From Pollenia angustigena (Eukaryota; Arthropoda; Insecta; Diptera; Polleniidae), in the NCBI GenBank assembly GCA_930367215.1, contig OV884056.1, positions 50,344,308-50,408,307 on the forward strand: a DNA stretch of 64,000 bases. The letters are read 5' to 3'. Both the position numbers and the translations under genes were made by a program. Below are positions 43,969-54,138 of this stretch, piece after piece. The notes beneath the pieces were generated by a model that was not told where the DNA came from, made no database searches, and was given only the letters and a program-made list of their open reading frames with translations. Every line of letters starts with the position of its first letter. Position 1 is the stretch's first letter.

Positions 43969-44460
43969 TAGAAGGATCTCTGACAATTATGTGTGAAACA
44001 AATTATTGGCCAAATGCTCGCCACGGCTATCCCATGGTCCATATTTTAAATGACTTTAAGATGCCGAATTATCTCATCCTATAGCTCTTAAATTGTTCTT
44101 GGCTTATTGAAATACACTTTTTCTTTTAAATATCATCAAGGCAAAAAATCCAACGGTGTTAAATCACATGATCGTGGCGGCCAATTAACATCGCCACGAC
44201 GTAAGACAAGACGACTATTGAATTTCTTACGCAAAAAAGTCATTGTTGCGTTGGCTGTGTGGCAAGTGGCGTAATCCTGTTAGAACCACATATCGTCCAG
44301 GTCCATATCCTCAATTTCTGCCCACAAGAAGTTCAATATCATCTCGCTTTATGGAACACCTTTCACGGTAACTGGTCCTCAATTTCGAAGTAGTTCGGCC
44401 CGATGACGACGCTAGCCCATAAACCGCACCAAACAGTCACTCTTTGTGGATGCATCGTGT

Positions 44461-44791
44461 CTTTTACTTTTACTGCTACAATTCTCCAGATATACAATTA
44501 TCTATCTTGTTTTTATTTTGAATGAGCCATGGCCACTTCTACAATCGAGCAGACTCTTTGACAAATGTTTTGAATAGAAACCCAAGCTTATTGTTCGAAA
44601 TTAAAAAACTTTTACTGTAAACGTTATTCAGATACACAGAAATTGTTATTGTCTTTGTATCGCAGGTGGCACGCCTACTTCTTCAATTCAGCTCACTTAT
44701 TGACAGATGAATTGCATTAATAACAAAACTATTTGTTCAGAATTTAAAAAATTGTTACTGTTCTTCTTTGTATGGGAGGTGCCAATTCGTA
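44461..44791. other. Old dispersed repeat, no gene
   Basis: Phrases TCTCCAGATATAC, TGTCTTTGTAT and GCACGCCTACTTCTTCAATT recur around 45960-46020 and, in weaker form, at 13600-13720. Class unknown. Confidence 0.4.
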
Positions 44792-45877
44792 GGGGTGCTT
44801 TAATACCATGTGAGATAAGGCCATGATGGCTTTTTCTCTAATTCAATAGGGAGATACAGCCTTTTTTTCATTTGAATGGGAGATAAAGCCATCATGGCCT
44901 TAGCTCACATTAGCAATATTAGAAAATGGCTTTATCGCTCATTTCAGTTCCGGAGACACTAAAGTTAAATATTTAAATCTGGCTTCGTGGCGAGCGTCAC
45001 AAGAATAAAAAAATGTTTTTCAATGATAACTGAAGTAGCATATAGACGACATGTTTTTGTCATCTGACATGTCAAATTTCCCACTGCAAAACACATACAT
45101 GTCGTTTGTTACCTTTTTAACTTTGCTTCTGTAAAAGTCAGAAGCAAAGTCATCTGACAAAGTTTCAATTAGAGCGTGCTCTATTTTCTTCTGACAAACC
45201 ATCTGACATCAGAAATCTATGCCGGGAAGAAACTGACAGCGGCGTCAACTATTGACGGAATCATTAGCCGGCTGAAGTTAATATTTTACAATACCAAGAT
45301 ATGTATGCTCATCTCACCATTGAATAGAATTTATGTAAATATATACATAAAAACCGTTTAATTATAAAATTCTAAATTGGTATCTTTAAAATAAAAGAAC
45401 AAATTTTAAGATGGCTAAATTATTTTACGGCGCAAATAAATATTTTCGTGGCGGCAGTTTGCTATTTTGAAACCGAGAACTACTTTGGTTTCTGCAATAA
45501 CAATGCGAAAAAAAAACAGAGACAATGTCAGAAGCAAATTACATGTACGTTTGTGACCGAATATTATAAACCTTATGTAAAACAGCAATTTTGACAGACA
45601 TGAACAATTACATGTGACTTGAAAATTTGACATGTCAGATGACAAATACATGTCGTGTACGGTCGCCTTAAGAATTTTCCCTTTTACAGAATGTTTAGAC
45701 CATGCATAACAATATTCTGAAAAAATATGGCTTTATCTCTCATTTGCGAGAAAAAAATATGGCTATATCTCTCATTTTGCAAAATTTAAAATATGGTCAT
45801 TATGGCTTTATTTCCCGTTCAATTGAGCAATAAAGCCATCATGGCCTTATCTCACATGGTTTTAAAGCACCCCCCCC
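44792..45877. mobile_element. TIR element with GGGGTGCTTTAA ends, host of a MITE
   Basis: Left end GGGGTGCTTTAATACCATGT and right end reversed GGGGTGCTTTAAAACCATGT continue as inverted repeats through GAGATAAGGCCATGATGGCT (about 75 bp). The core (GGCTTCG, GTCACAAGAATAAAAAAATG, TTTTCCCTTTTACAGAATGT) reappears in the centre of the foldback elements at 54430 and 63138. Target duplication unclear. Interrupted at 45034-45668. Confidence 0.72.
45034..45668 (+). mobile_element. PIF/Harbinger-like MITE, copy 2 (635 bp)
   Basis: Nearly identical to 16035-16668. Flanks are TGA (45031-45033, one mutation from TAA) and TAA (45669-45671). The same host sequence without insertion is at 54880-54905 (AATGATAACTAAGGATTTTC), which fixes the insertion at TAA. 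Confidence 0.9.
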
Positions 45878-47267
45878 TCGCCACTTCCTTTCTATTTTTT
45901 TGGCAGATGTTTTGTTGATGAATATGTTAACTATTTTTTTTTTACATATTTAAAAACTTAAACTGTTACCGCTCTCCAGATATACGGTTAGTTATATTGT
46001 CTTTGTACGGGACGTGAAGCGCCCACTTGAAAATTACAATATTTATAGCCCCTGTAAAGCGCCGCGTAATCAGGAAATCACTGTAAAAATTAAGGAAAAT
46101 CGCTTCAGTAGTTAAGGAGTCTATAGGGAATAAACAAACCAACAAACACCCAATCTATTTTACTACAAGGGCCAGCATAATTTTTTTTTTTAATATTTTA
46201 TAAATATTATCAAAGTAATTTTTAAAATACCTTAAAGTTTTAAGCGATAAAGTAAAAAAATTGCGTTTAGTAAAAGTTTCAAATAATATTAATTACAGTT
46301 TTACAGATTTCCAAAAATATTATGTATACATTTTTGTAATCATCTGATTTTCTTACTTTTATTAGTTTTCAATGTACATTTTCTCTGCCATCTGCCATAA
46401 ATAAACCCTGGTATCTTTTTATGGCAATAATAAAAATAATTTCTCAACTAAAAAACAACTCTTAAGATTAAGTTAATTAATTTTTATGACAAGGCGCTGT
46501 ATTTTAACATCCCCTACAGCAGTGATCATAAAAAAGGCCTCCCGTCCTTTTTTTCAACAAAACCTAGAAAAAAAAAACGAAAACAAATTCAACGATCATC
46601 TTAAGCAATGAAGTGATAATTTTTATGTCATCTTAAATAAAATAAAAAAAAAACACAAGCTAAAAAATTAGAATTCTAAATACGATTGTGTATTTCTTAT
46701 TTATTTTATGGGCCTCTTACTCTTCCCGCCTATTTTCTGAACTAAATCCCGTATATAATTCATTAGTTTACACTTTACGTGACAAGCAATTGCATCACCT
46801 GACAAAGTGTCAAGTCATAAAAAAACCCACTTAAGTGTAACAAGAAGAATTAAAGGCACTTTCTTATGACTCTTGTTGTTTGTTGTAGTCGTGGTAGTTT
46901 TTTTTTTTTTTTTTTTTTTTGTCAAAGTCACTAAAAGTGCTTAGTAAACATTTAATGCAGTCGTATACGGACAAACAGACAGATAGAGGGACGGACGGAC
47001 GAGCAAAGATTGCTGGTGTAGTTTTTGATCTGAAATATTTTTTTTAAGGAAACAAAAATAACGTTAAGAAACCCATAAATAAACTAAAAATGCATGGTTT
47101 TTAATATCTAGACGAACTGTACAACGATTGGTTTATTTAGGAAAATGTTGAATTTGGGGGGGGGGGGGGGGGGGGGGGGTTCAAAGGGGAATAAAAGCTG
47201 ATAACAGAAATAAAGATGATGTTTTTCTTTTAATATGGAAATTTTCTACGATGCAATTCCATTTGTT
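45878..47267. other. No gene recognised; homopolymer-rich
   Basis: 45890-46140 contains the GGGAATAAACAAACCAACAAAC and TCTCCAGATATACGG phrases of an old repeat. T-run of about 24 at 46898-46920. Nothing coding. Confidence 0.5.
47156..47179 (+). repeat. Uninterrupted run of 24 G
   Basis: Twenty-four consecutive G in an otherwise AT-rich region. Such a tract could form G-quadruplexes and is also a common assembly or sequencing trouble spot, so the exact length is uncertain. Confidence 0.8.
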
Positions 47268-48015
47268 ATACCCTCCACCACAATTAGTTGTGAAGAGGGT
47301 ATATTAAGTTTGTCATTCCGTGTGAAACTTTTTTATTATTCATCTCAGACCCCATAAAGTATATATATATCTGGGTCCTTGAGTAATTCTAAGTCGATTT
47401 AGCCATGTCCGTCTGTCTGTCCGTCTGTCCGTCTGTTGAAAACACGCTCACTTTCGAACAACTGAAAAGAAATGAACAAACTTGGTGCCAATTTGCTTGT
47501 AGTTATCCTAAGCAGTTTGGGATTGAAATCCAGCAAAATCGGTCCAGTAGGACCAGAGCTATGAATCAAAATGTGGAACCACCACCTAAAAAAATTGATA
47601 ATTTTGTTACAAAAAATAACATAAATGCTGGAACAAAGCACGGAATGAGATAAGATTTTGCAAAAATTTGTTTTATTTGACTGGAAATCACGCTGTTATA
47701 TTTCGTGAAGATCCGTCCATAATTAAAACCGTAACAAAAACCGCTAGCGTAACAAAATTTGGTACGTCACAGTTTTTTAGGACTACAAATAACACTGTGA
47801 AATTTCGTGAAGATCGGTACATAATTTACCTTAGGCCCCATATAAACCCTACTTCCGGAAAACAGTTTAGTCGCCTAAAACCATAATTAATTACAAATCG
47901 TCACAGTTTAAGATAATAATAACATCATACAAATATTACTCCTTAAACATTCGAACTGTCGGTGGAGGGTATCAAAGATTCGGCAGAGCCGAATATATCA
48001 CTCTAACTTGTTTTT
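47268..48015 (+). repeat. Dispersed fly repeat A, most complete copy
   Basis: Opens TTATACCCTCCACCACAATT with its complement AGAGGGTATA (hairpin), then AGTTTGTCATTCCGT, TATATCTGGGTCC, a (GTCCGTCT)n tract at 47407-47436, CAGCAAAATCGGTCCA and CGTGAAGATC. It ends GGAGGGTATCAAAGATTCGG, GCCGAATATA and CTAACTTG plus T-run. The frames at 47405-47886 lie inside it and are not genes. Other copies: 155-298, 18728-18826, 28821-29475, 38109-38590, 38770-39848. Confidence 0.8.
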
Positions 48016-48385
48016 TTTTTGCAGTTTACAACTTGAATCATGTAAGCACTAAGAGAAAACCCTTCATAAATGTAACGATTTTTTACATTCCTGCAATAAA
48101 TTTTGTCATAATCTTTGAGCCAACGTAGCGCGTCATTTCCACTTACGAAAAGCGTTTCATCATGTTCGAAATCGTCCTAAACTTTTTAAAATTTTGTCAT
48201 TAATTCTATGAAATAAATTCTTTAATGCAATGTAAATTTTCATTACTGAAATGTAATGTACATATGTATCATTAACGAAATTAACTCTTCTCGTTCATAT
48301 GATCTAACTTGCACATTAATAAAATGAAATATTTTTATTTATTTAGAAATATTGCTTCATTAATACAACGATATATTTCATTGTT
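48016..48385. other. No gene recognised
   Basis: AT-rich spacer between repeat A and the small MITE. Confidence 0.5.
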
Positions 48386-48388
48386 TTA

Positions 48389-48564
48389 AGGCTCAGTTAG
48401 CCGGGAGTAAGAGTAACCTTACCGTAAAAAAGTAAGACCAATATATTTCTTACAGATTGAGACGTAACATCTTACTGCTAACTGTAATCGTTCTAATTGC
48501 ATTACATACAACAAAATAAATCAGCTGATTTTCAACGTTACTTTACTTCCGGCTAACTGAGCCT
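48389..48564. mobile_element. Small PIF/Harbinger-like MITE (176 bp)
   Basis: AGGCTCAGTTAGCCGGGAGT at the left and, reversed, AGGCTCAGTTAGCCGGAAGT at the right; TTA flanks both ends (48386-48388, 48565-48567). Non-coding. Confidence 0.85.
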
Positions 48565-48774
48565 TTACGTTCATACAGTGAAAACGTTCATAAATGCTAC
48601 GTTATTTTACATTTTTATGCAATCTTAACCATACTATTTTTCTGTTTGGACTCGGTCGATTCTGCTCTGAGCCCTTCAAACAAACTAATAGATTTTATAT
48701 ATAAAGAGTTTTGATTTAACTATTGGATTCCTCCAGTCTAGTACATTCTCCCAGGCAAATTAAATGTAGTCAGG

Positions 48775-49250
48775 CTTCCTAAAGTCTTCATGATTTCTTA
48801 AGATCAAATGCTGACCGGAGATCCTTCCTATTTGGTTTCACTGGTGTCAGTAGCCCCCAGTGATACGGCACCGGTCTGACTGTTGTCTTTGTACTTGTAC
48901 TTGTCTTAAGTTCTGTTAGAGGCACGATTCATAAGATGGTTAAAATGGTTGAGGTGGTGGTGCTGGTTGTGGCAAAGGTTAAGTAGGGTCTAAATCTTGA
49001 AAACGAAGAAAGATTTATGCAGCACGGTTTATGGGTGTGGGTTGGTGACGTGCATTGGTTTTTGGCTATGATTACGCGGGATGATGCTCTTGTGCAGAGA
49101 GTGCTTTCCCTTGGTGCGTCTGTGGATTATGTGGTGGCTGTGGCTTATACCCAAAATTTATGGAAGGGGGAATCCAACATTGAGGGCTGATCTCCAACTA
49201 CTTAATAATTGCTACCTGTGTGTGATGTAATTTTGTAACGAAAAAAAAAA
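48775..49250 (+). repeat. Second copy of the unclassified repeat at 25871-27200
   Basis: Shares GCTGACCGGAGATCC near the start and TGCTACCTGTGTGTG near the end, followed by an A-run (49241-49250). Higher G+C, with T/G-rich GTGGTGGTGCTGG-like stretches. Polyadenylated-looking end suggests a retroelement 3' part. No motif seen. Confidence 0.45.
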
Positions 49251-49329
49251 TTATTTAAAGGACCGTTGTGAAACTCAACCAGTATTTAAGAAACATCAGA
49301 ATCCTCTTAAGCAAAAGAATAAACTAAAA

Positions 49330-49850
49330 CGTTTGTAGAATTCATCCAAACAATTTTTCATGAAATGCTGATCCAGCGCCTTCAAAGAGATCACTTTTGC
49401 ATTGAATTTTTACTGGCGAAAAAAAATTCGCAAGAAATCTTATGTAAAGCATGTACGACAGACGTATTAACGCTAAAGCTGAATATCCACGGCGCCAAGG
49501 TAAAACTCTGAATATGGAGGGACCAGACGTATTTCATCTATTGTAAGCTACTGAAATCTGGTTTAAAAAAAAGGTCACAAGGGCCAAGCACCGAACACAA
49601 TTAGTTTGTTTTAAGTAAGCCATGGCAGAAAAACATCCGGAATACACTATTAGACGTGAAACCGTACTATTCCGACATGATAACGCTCGCCGACGTGTTC
49701 CAAAACCTGTAAAAACTGTTTAAAAAAACTGAGGTAGAAAAGTTTCCCCGTCCTACAACCACTTGTTTCGATCGATGCAGAATAAAATATGCTTCTCTTT
49801 AAAACAAGGTATCTGAGTATGGTTTGATTCCATCGTGGCTTTCAGCTGAA
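49330..49850 (+). pseudogene. True mariner (Mos1-like) transposase relic
   Basis: Plus strand with frequent breaks: LCIWRDQTYFIYC (cf. the WWDxxGxxxYELL block), then AEKHPEYTIRRETVLFRHDN followed by ARRRVPKPVKTV, the HDNARPH-type second-Asp motif of mariner. This lineage differs from the SDEAHFW…QQDGATCHT elements elsewhere in the window. No termini identified. Confidence 0.65.
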
Positions 49851-50360
49851 TATGGTTACCGTTTACAAGAATTCGTTAAAAATTCCATTTGTTAAAAATA
49901 GTTTTGTTAAAGGTGACAATAGCAATAAAATGTGTGTTTCTGTGCGTGAAAAAACTTAGAATTTACGTAAAATTACACCACATAAAAACCAACGATAGAA
50001 GTTTTATTTGGCTCGAAGTAGATTTAGTTCGAATTAAAATTTGAACTTTGTACTGAAGTAATGTTTGGACTATATATAAAAACGCCTACGATGACAGTTA
50101 AATTGAGACATGCAAACAATTGTTTACCGAAGTTTCATTTGGACTATAGAAAGAACAGCAATTCTACTACGCGAGATCCACAATTTAAATTAGAATTGGT
50201 GGTATATTTGTTTGATAAGGATAAATTTGTTGTTATTTAAAGGTAAATTAAAACGCATTAAAGACAAAAGAAACGAACTTAAATGCAGTTGCTGCGCATC
50301 ACTGCCGAATTGGTAAAGTTGAAAGCAACACCTGGAAAAAACTTGGTATCACATTCATAT
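49851..50360. other. No gene recognised
   Basis: AT-rich between the mariner relic and the hAT element. Confidence 0.5.
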
Positions 50361-50368
50361 GTCATATG

Positions 50369-51595
50369 TAGGGATGCGATTTATATGCAAATGCATGTTT
50401 CTTGTCGATAGTCTTAGAACGATGTCGACCAATTATCTTTCCAAATCATTAAATTTGCTTCAAAATGGTATCGATTTGTTTTTGCATAATGTTGCATATT
50501 TTGGTTAAAGTTCATACTTTTGCATATTTAGGTTTTTAATGCATATTTTGTCATTTTAGAGTGATTTTTATTTTATTTCCATGTTATAAAAAAAGTTATT
50601 AAACAAATTTTTAAATACACAAAAAAAAAATTTAAAATTAATAACAGCTTGTAAATCGATTTCGAACGTTGACGTTCGCATAGAAAATTACATTAAAAAC
50701 AAAAACAAATTTTAGAATTTTGTTTTTTTTTTATATATAATTTTCTATGCGAACGTTCACGTTCCAAATCGTTAAACTTTAAATACAAGATTTTCAATAT
50801 TTCGACAAAAGATTCCTTTATTTTAAAACGATGCAGCATTTTATATGGATTAGGCTTCCAATGGGCTTAAAATATTTTATCCAAAACTGTTACAAGCTAC
50901 TTGCTGGGCATATGGGTTATACCGCGTTGCAGAGGAAATTTAAACCAGTTCGTTAATATTGCAATTTTCAATGAAGTGTATTCCTTGATTCCCCTTCTAT
51001 CACAGGCCTTGGTAGATGCTTCAGGCTTCTGTTCAAAAAACTTTGAGTAATTTAAGAATGTTGAAGAGCTTGTAGATACCGATAATTATGCAATAAACAA
51101 GTGAAAGAAATATTAAATTAAAATAACATCAGAAGTCAATTATCATTTGTATTTTTCAATTACGGATATATTGGTAGAACAATAACTTATAAGGAGGGAT
51201 TAAGTTCACTTAATACTTAAGTCAAATTAATTAATATTGATAAGGAAAAATAGTCCGACGAATTAAAAAGAAGTCCAAAACGTTTTGATCTTGAATCAAG
51301 GATTGATCTAAATATAAAAATTTTCAAAATGCATTGGCATTCTTCAAGTACAAGACAAAGTTTTACTCTTAATAAAACAGTACTCATTTTTTTAAACACA
51401 AAAATTTAAATAAGTTATTAAAGTTTTTAAAAATATTTGAATACCAATAAATATTTTTGTTTTTAGTAGAATTAAAAACGATTTTGATGGAAATTTTTTA
51501 AGTTTTTCGTGCATATTTTTTATTTTTTTAGTGCATATTTTGGATTTTAAAATGCATATTTTACGATTTTTTAGTGCATGAAAGTCTCTACCCTA
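50369..51595 (+). mobile_element. hAT element with TGCATATTTT subterminal repeats, perfect 8-bp TSD
   Basis: GTCATATG occurs immediately before (50361-50368) and after (51596-51603). Ends TAGGGATGCGATTTATATGC and, reversed, TAGGGTAGAGACTTTCATGC (imperfect). Subterminal zones repeat TGCATATTTT in both orientations (50470-50560 and 51500-51580). A hairpin sits inside at 50657-50771. I do not recognise transposase, so it is probably non-autonomous. Confidence 0.85.
50657..50771. repeat. Hairpin with 34-bp arms inside the hAT element
   Basis: Arm 50657-50690 (contains GTTCGCATAGAAAATTA) is inverted at 50738-50771, with two single-base mismatches (CGATTTCGAACGTTGACG against CGATTTGGAACGTGAACG). 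Possibly a very small nested MITE. Confidence 0.75.
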
Positions 51596-51799
51596 GTCAT
51601 ATGCTTAAGCTAGTGTCAAAAATTAACTAAAAGTCTCTCAAATGCATTTAAAAATTGAAAAACAAATTCAAAAAATTTGCTTAAACAAATAACAGTTTTC
51701 TTTAAATTTGACAAAAAGTTTCCTTAAGTTCCATATGCTTTGAAACGTTCGATTAACATGTTTTCGCTCCGTTGCATAAGCAACGTTATGCACATTATA

Positions 51800-52676
51800 A
51801 TGGGTGATTTTTTTTAGCTATTATCTTTTTGGCAACACTGGTTTAAACAGCTGACGCACGTTTCGTGTTTTGTTTCACTGTCAAACATCTTCAGTTTGGT
51901 CTATAATTTAACCATTAATCGTCTTACAAACGAAAAACGCTTGCAAATTATTGAATTTTATTATCAAAATGCGTGCTCTGTTAAGAAAGTTCATCGCGCG
52001 CTTCTTGTGCTCAGCGACGAAGCTCATTTTTGGCTCAATGGGTACGTTAATAAGCAGAATTGTCAATTTTGGAGTGAAGATCAGCCATAAGCATTGCAAG
52101 AGCTACCAATGCATCCAAAAAAAGTCACAGTTTGGTGCGGTTTATGGGCTGGTGGCATCATTGTAGCGAAATTCTTCAAAGATGATGCGAATCGTAACGT
52201 AACTGTGAATGGTGAGCGCTACCGTGAGATGATATCCAACTTTTTTTTTGCCCAAAATGCAAGAGCTTGACTTGCACGACATGTGGTTTCAACAAGACGG
52301 TGCCACATGCCACACAGCATTTTATTTCACATTCGGGACCGGTCAATTGGCCGCCTAGATCGTGCGATTTAACGCCTTTAGACTATTTTTTGTGGGGCAA
52401 TGTTAAAGCTCATGTCTATACACACATGTCCGCATTAATTGACGCATTGGAAGACAACATTGAAGCATTTATTCATGAAATACCGGCCGAAATGTTGGAA
52501 AGAGTATGCCAAAATTGGACTATTTGAGGCGCAGTCACTGTCATCATTTGCATGAAATAATCTTCAAACATTAAATTATATGGACCGTACTTTCGATTCA
52601 AATAAAGATTTCATGAATTTTTCTGAATTTTATGTGTTTTTTTTAACTTTCCTATAGCGCTTAAAAAATCACCCGA
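51800..52676 (+). mobile_element. Deletion-derivative mariner-superfamily element, copy 2
   Basis: TA flanks (51798-51799, 52677-52678); ends ATGGGTGATTTTTTTTAGCT and, reversed, TCGGGTGATTTTTTAAGCGC. Same internal deletion as 43041 and 61039, plus a further loss of about 40-50 bp after ACACAGCA near 52318. Confidence 0.87.
51914..52530 (+). pseudogene. Mariner-superfamily transposase, internally deleted
   Basis: The start codon is ATT here instead of ATG. The frame then reads NRLTNEKRLQIIEFYYQNAC, VHRALLVLSDEAHFWLNGYV and QFWSEDQP, followed by TAA at 52087-52089. A 9-T run shifts the frame before the second Asp (MWFQQDGATCHT is encoded near 52279-52318), and SCDLTPLDYFLWGNVKAHVY follows the extra deletion. 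Not functional. Confidence 0.82.
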
Positions 52677-52690
52677 TATTTTGGCCTTAA

Positions 52691-53566
52691 AGGCTAGTTT
52701 ACACTATCTCTCAAGTCTTACGTATTCCATAATACTTTGTGAGATAGAAATCTAATGAGTTTTGTTGCGACTGTTAAAAAAATTCTAATTTGAAATCTAA
52801 CACTATCACTCACACATAAAATAAAATGCAAGCCTGAGCCAATGAAAAGTATAACGTCTGTATTTATAAAAAAAAATTAAATTTAATAGAGGTTTACAAA
52901 ACAAATTTTGTATGGAAATTCACCTTAATAAACGTTTGTTAAATTTAGTAATCGTTTATAAATACGGGGGTTATTGTTTAGAAATTTTGCAAAAAACGAT
53001 GAAGTCGTATGGGATGTCATACTTTTGTCATAATATTTGTCAGTTTCATCACGCATGCATTCATACTGTTAGACTTTTACATCCCTGCAGGAAATGTCAC
53101 TAGTGAATCTGTACTGATTCACTATTGACACAGTCACCAGTACTAGTGACTTATTATACCCCAAGCAATGTTATTTACAATAGAAATCTAACATGTGCGT
53201 GTCATTGGAAATCTACTTTTAACGTTGGTACTACTATGCAGACATTGGAACCAGAGAATCGCTAGTACATTTTAGTAAAAGTCGTCTACACTTTTTGTAA
53301 GAATACGAAATCATAACAATCTTTTTTTTTATTATTTCTTCAACTTTTATAGGAATTGTACTTCTCAGTTGTTATTGATAAAATCTTTTTCGTATTAAAG
53401 CTAAATAAAGTGGCAAATGTAATGTAGTGTAGACACATCGTTGACAATGTCACCAATATAGTCGACAAAACTGGACTTGGAGACACTTGTACCCAGGTTT
53501 CCTTTAGGGATATTACTGGAGTTTTTGACATGTATTAATGCAAAGTATAATATTGTCAACTAGCCT
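52691..53566 (+). mobile_element. PIF/Harbinger-like MITE (876 bp) with AGGCTAGTTKACA ends
   Basis: Left AGGCTAGTTTACACTAT, right reversed AGGCTAGTTGACAATAT; TAA on both sides (52688-52690, 53567-53569). It lies 14 bp beyond the mariner end at 52676. Only short frames inside (63 codons), none with motifs. Confidence 0.8.
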
Positions 53567-53569
53567 TAA

Positions 53570-54138
53570 GCAATTAATGTTTGTGTATCAGTTAATTTTC
53601 TGATGCAATAATTATACGAATTTCACCACGAAAGTAGAGTGCTGTTTTCGAAAATATGGCTATGAAATACATCACGTTGTTATTTTCTTATTGTTTTAAA
53701 AGAAATATTAATTTTGGAAACTAGTATTTGCTTTTGTTTCAACTTCTTTTGTTGTAAAAGAAATTGTGTAATTTTTCTTTTTTGATTCTTTGTCTTGTAA
53801 TTTATTAGAAAACTGTCACATTTTGTTTCAATATTTTCAATTAAATTTGTCATTGCTTATTGTTGATAAACATTTTCATTATTATTCTATGTTCGCTTAT
53901 GAAACTTTTGAAATTTAAAAAACTTTGCACAGCTGTTGTTCAGTAGAAAAGCATCAGCATCACAACGACAACAGGTGATCACGCAACAGCAGCTAAATTT
54001 GGCATCACTGGAGCAGTGATGCACAGTTATTATGCATTTACGAACGAACCCAAAGTTTAATGTTTTAAGCTACGTTTATTTAAAAACTAAACTAATTCAT
54101 AAAAAATATTTTTTATTTTAAAAGGTTTTTTGAACAAA
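53570..54138. other. No gene recognised
   Basis: AT-rich, up to the Helitron 5' end. Confidence 0.5.

Larger units (their letters stand above)
42957..44460 (-). pseudogene. Older mariner-superfamily relic, host of a younger mariner
   Basis: Minus-strand pieces from 44460 down: HPQRVTVWCGLWA, the second-Asp context now with a stop (DMWF*QDYATCHTA), then LNRPPRSCDLTPLDF-like sequence with breaks, and the C terminus to ~43971. It resumes at 43040-42957 beyond the nested element. Parallels 23411-24000, which lacks the insertion. Inactive. Confidence 0.72.
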
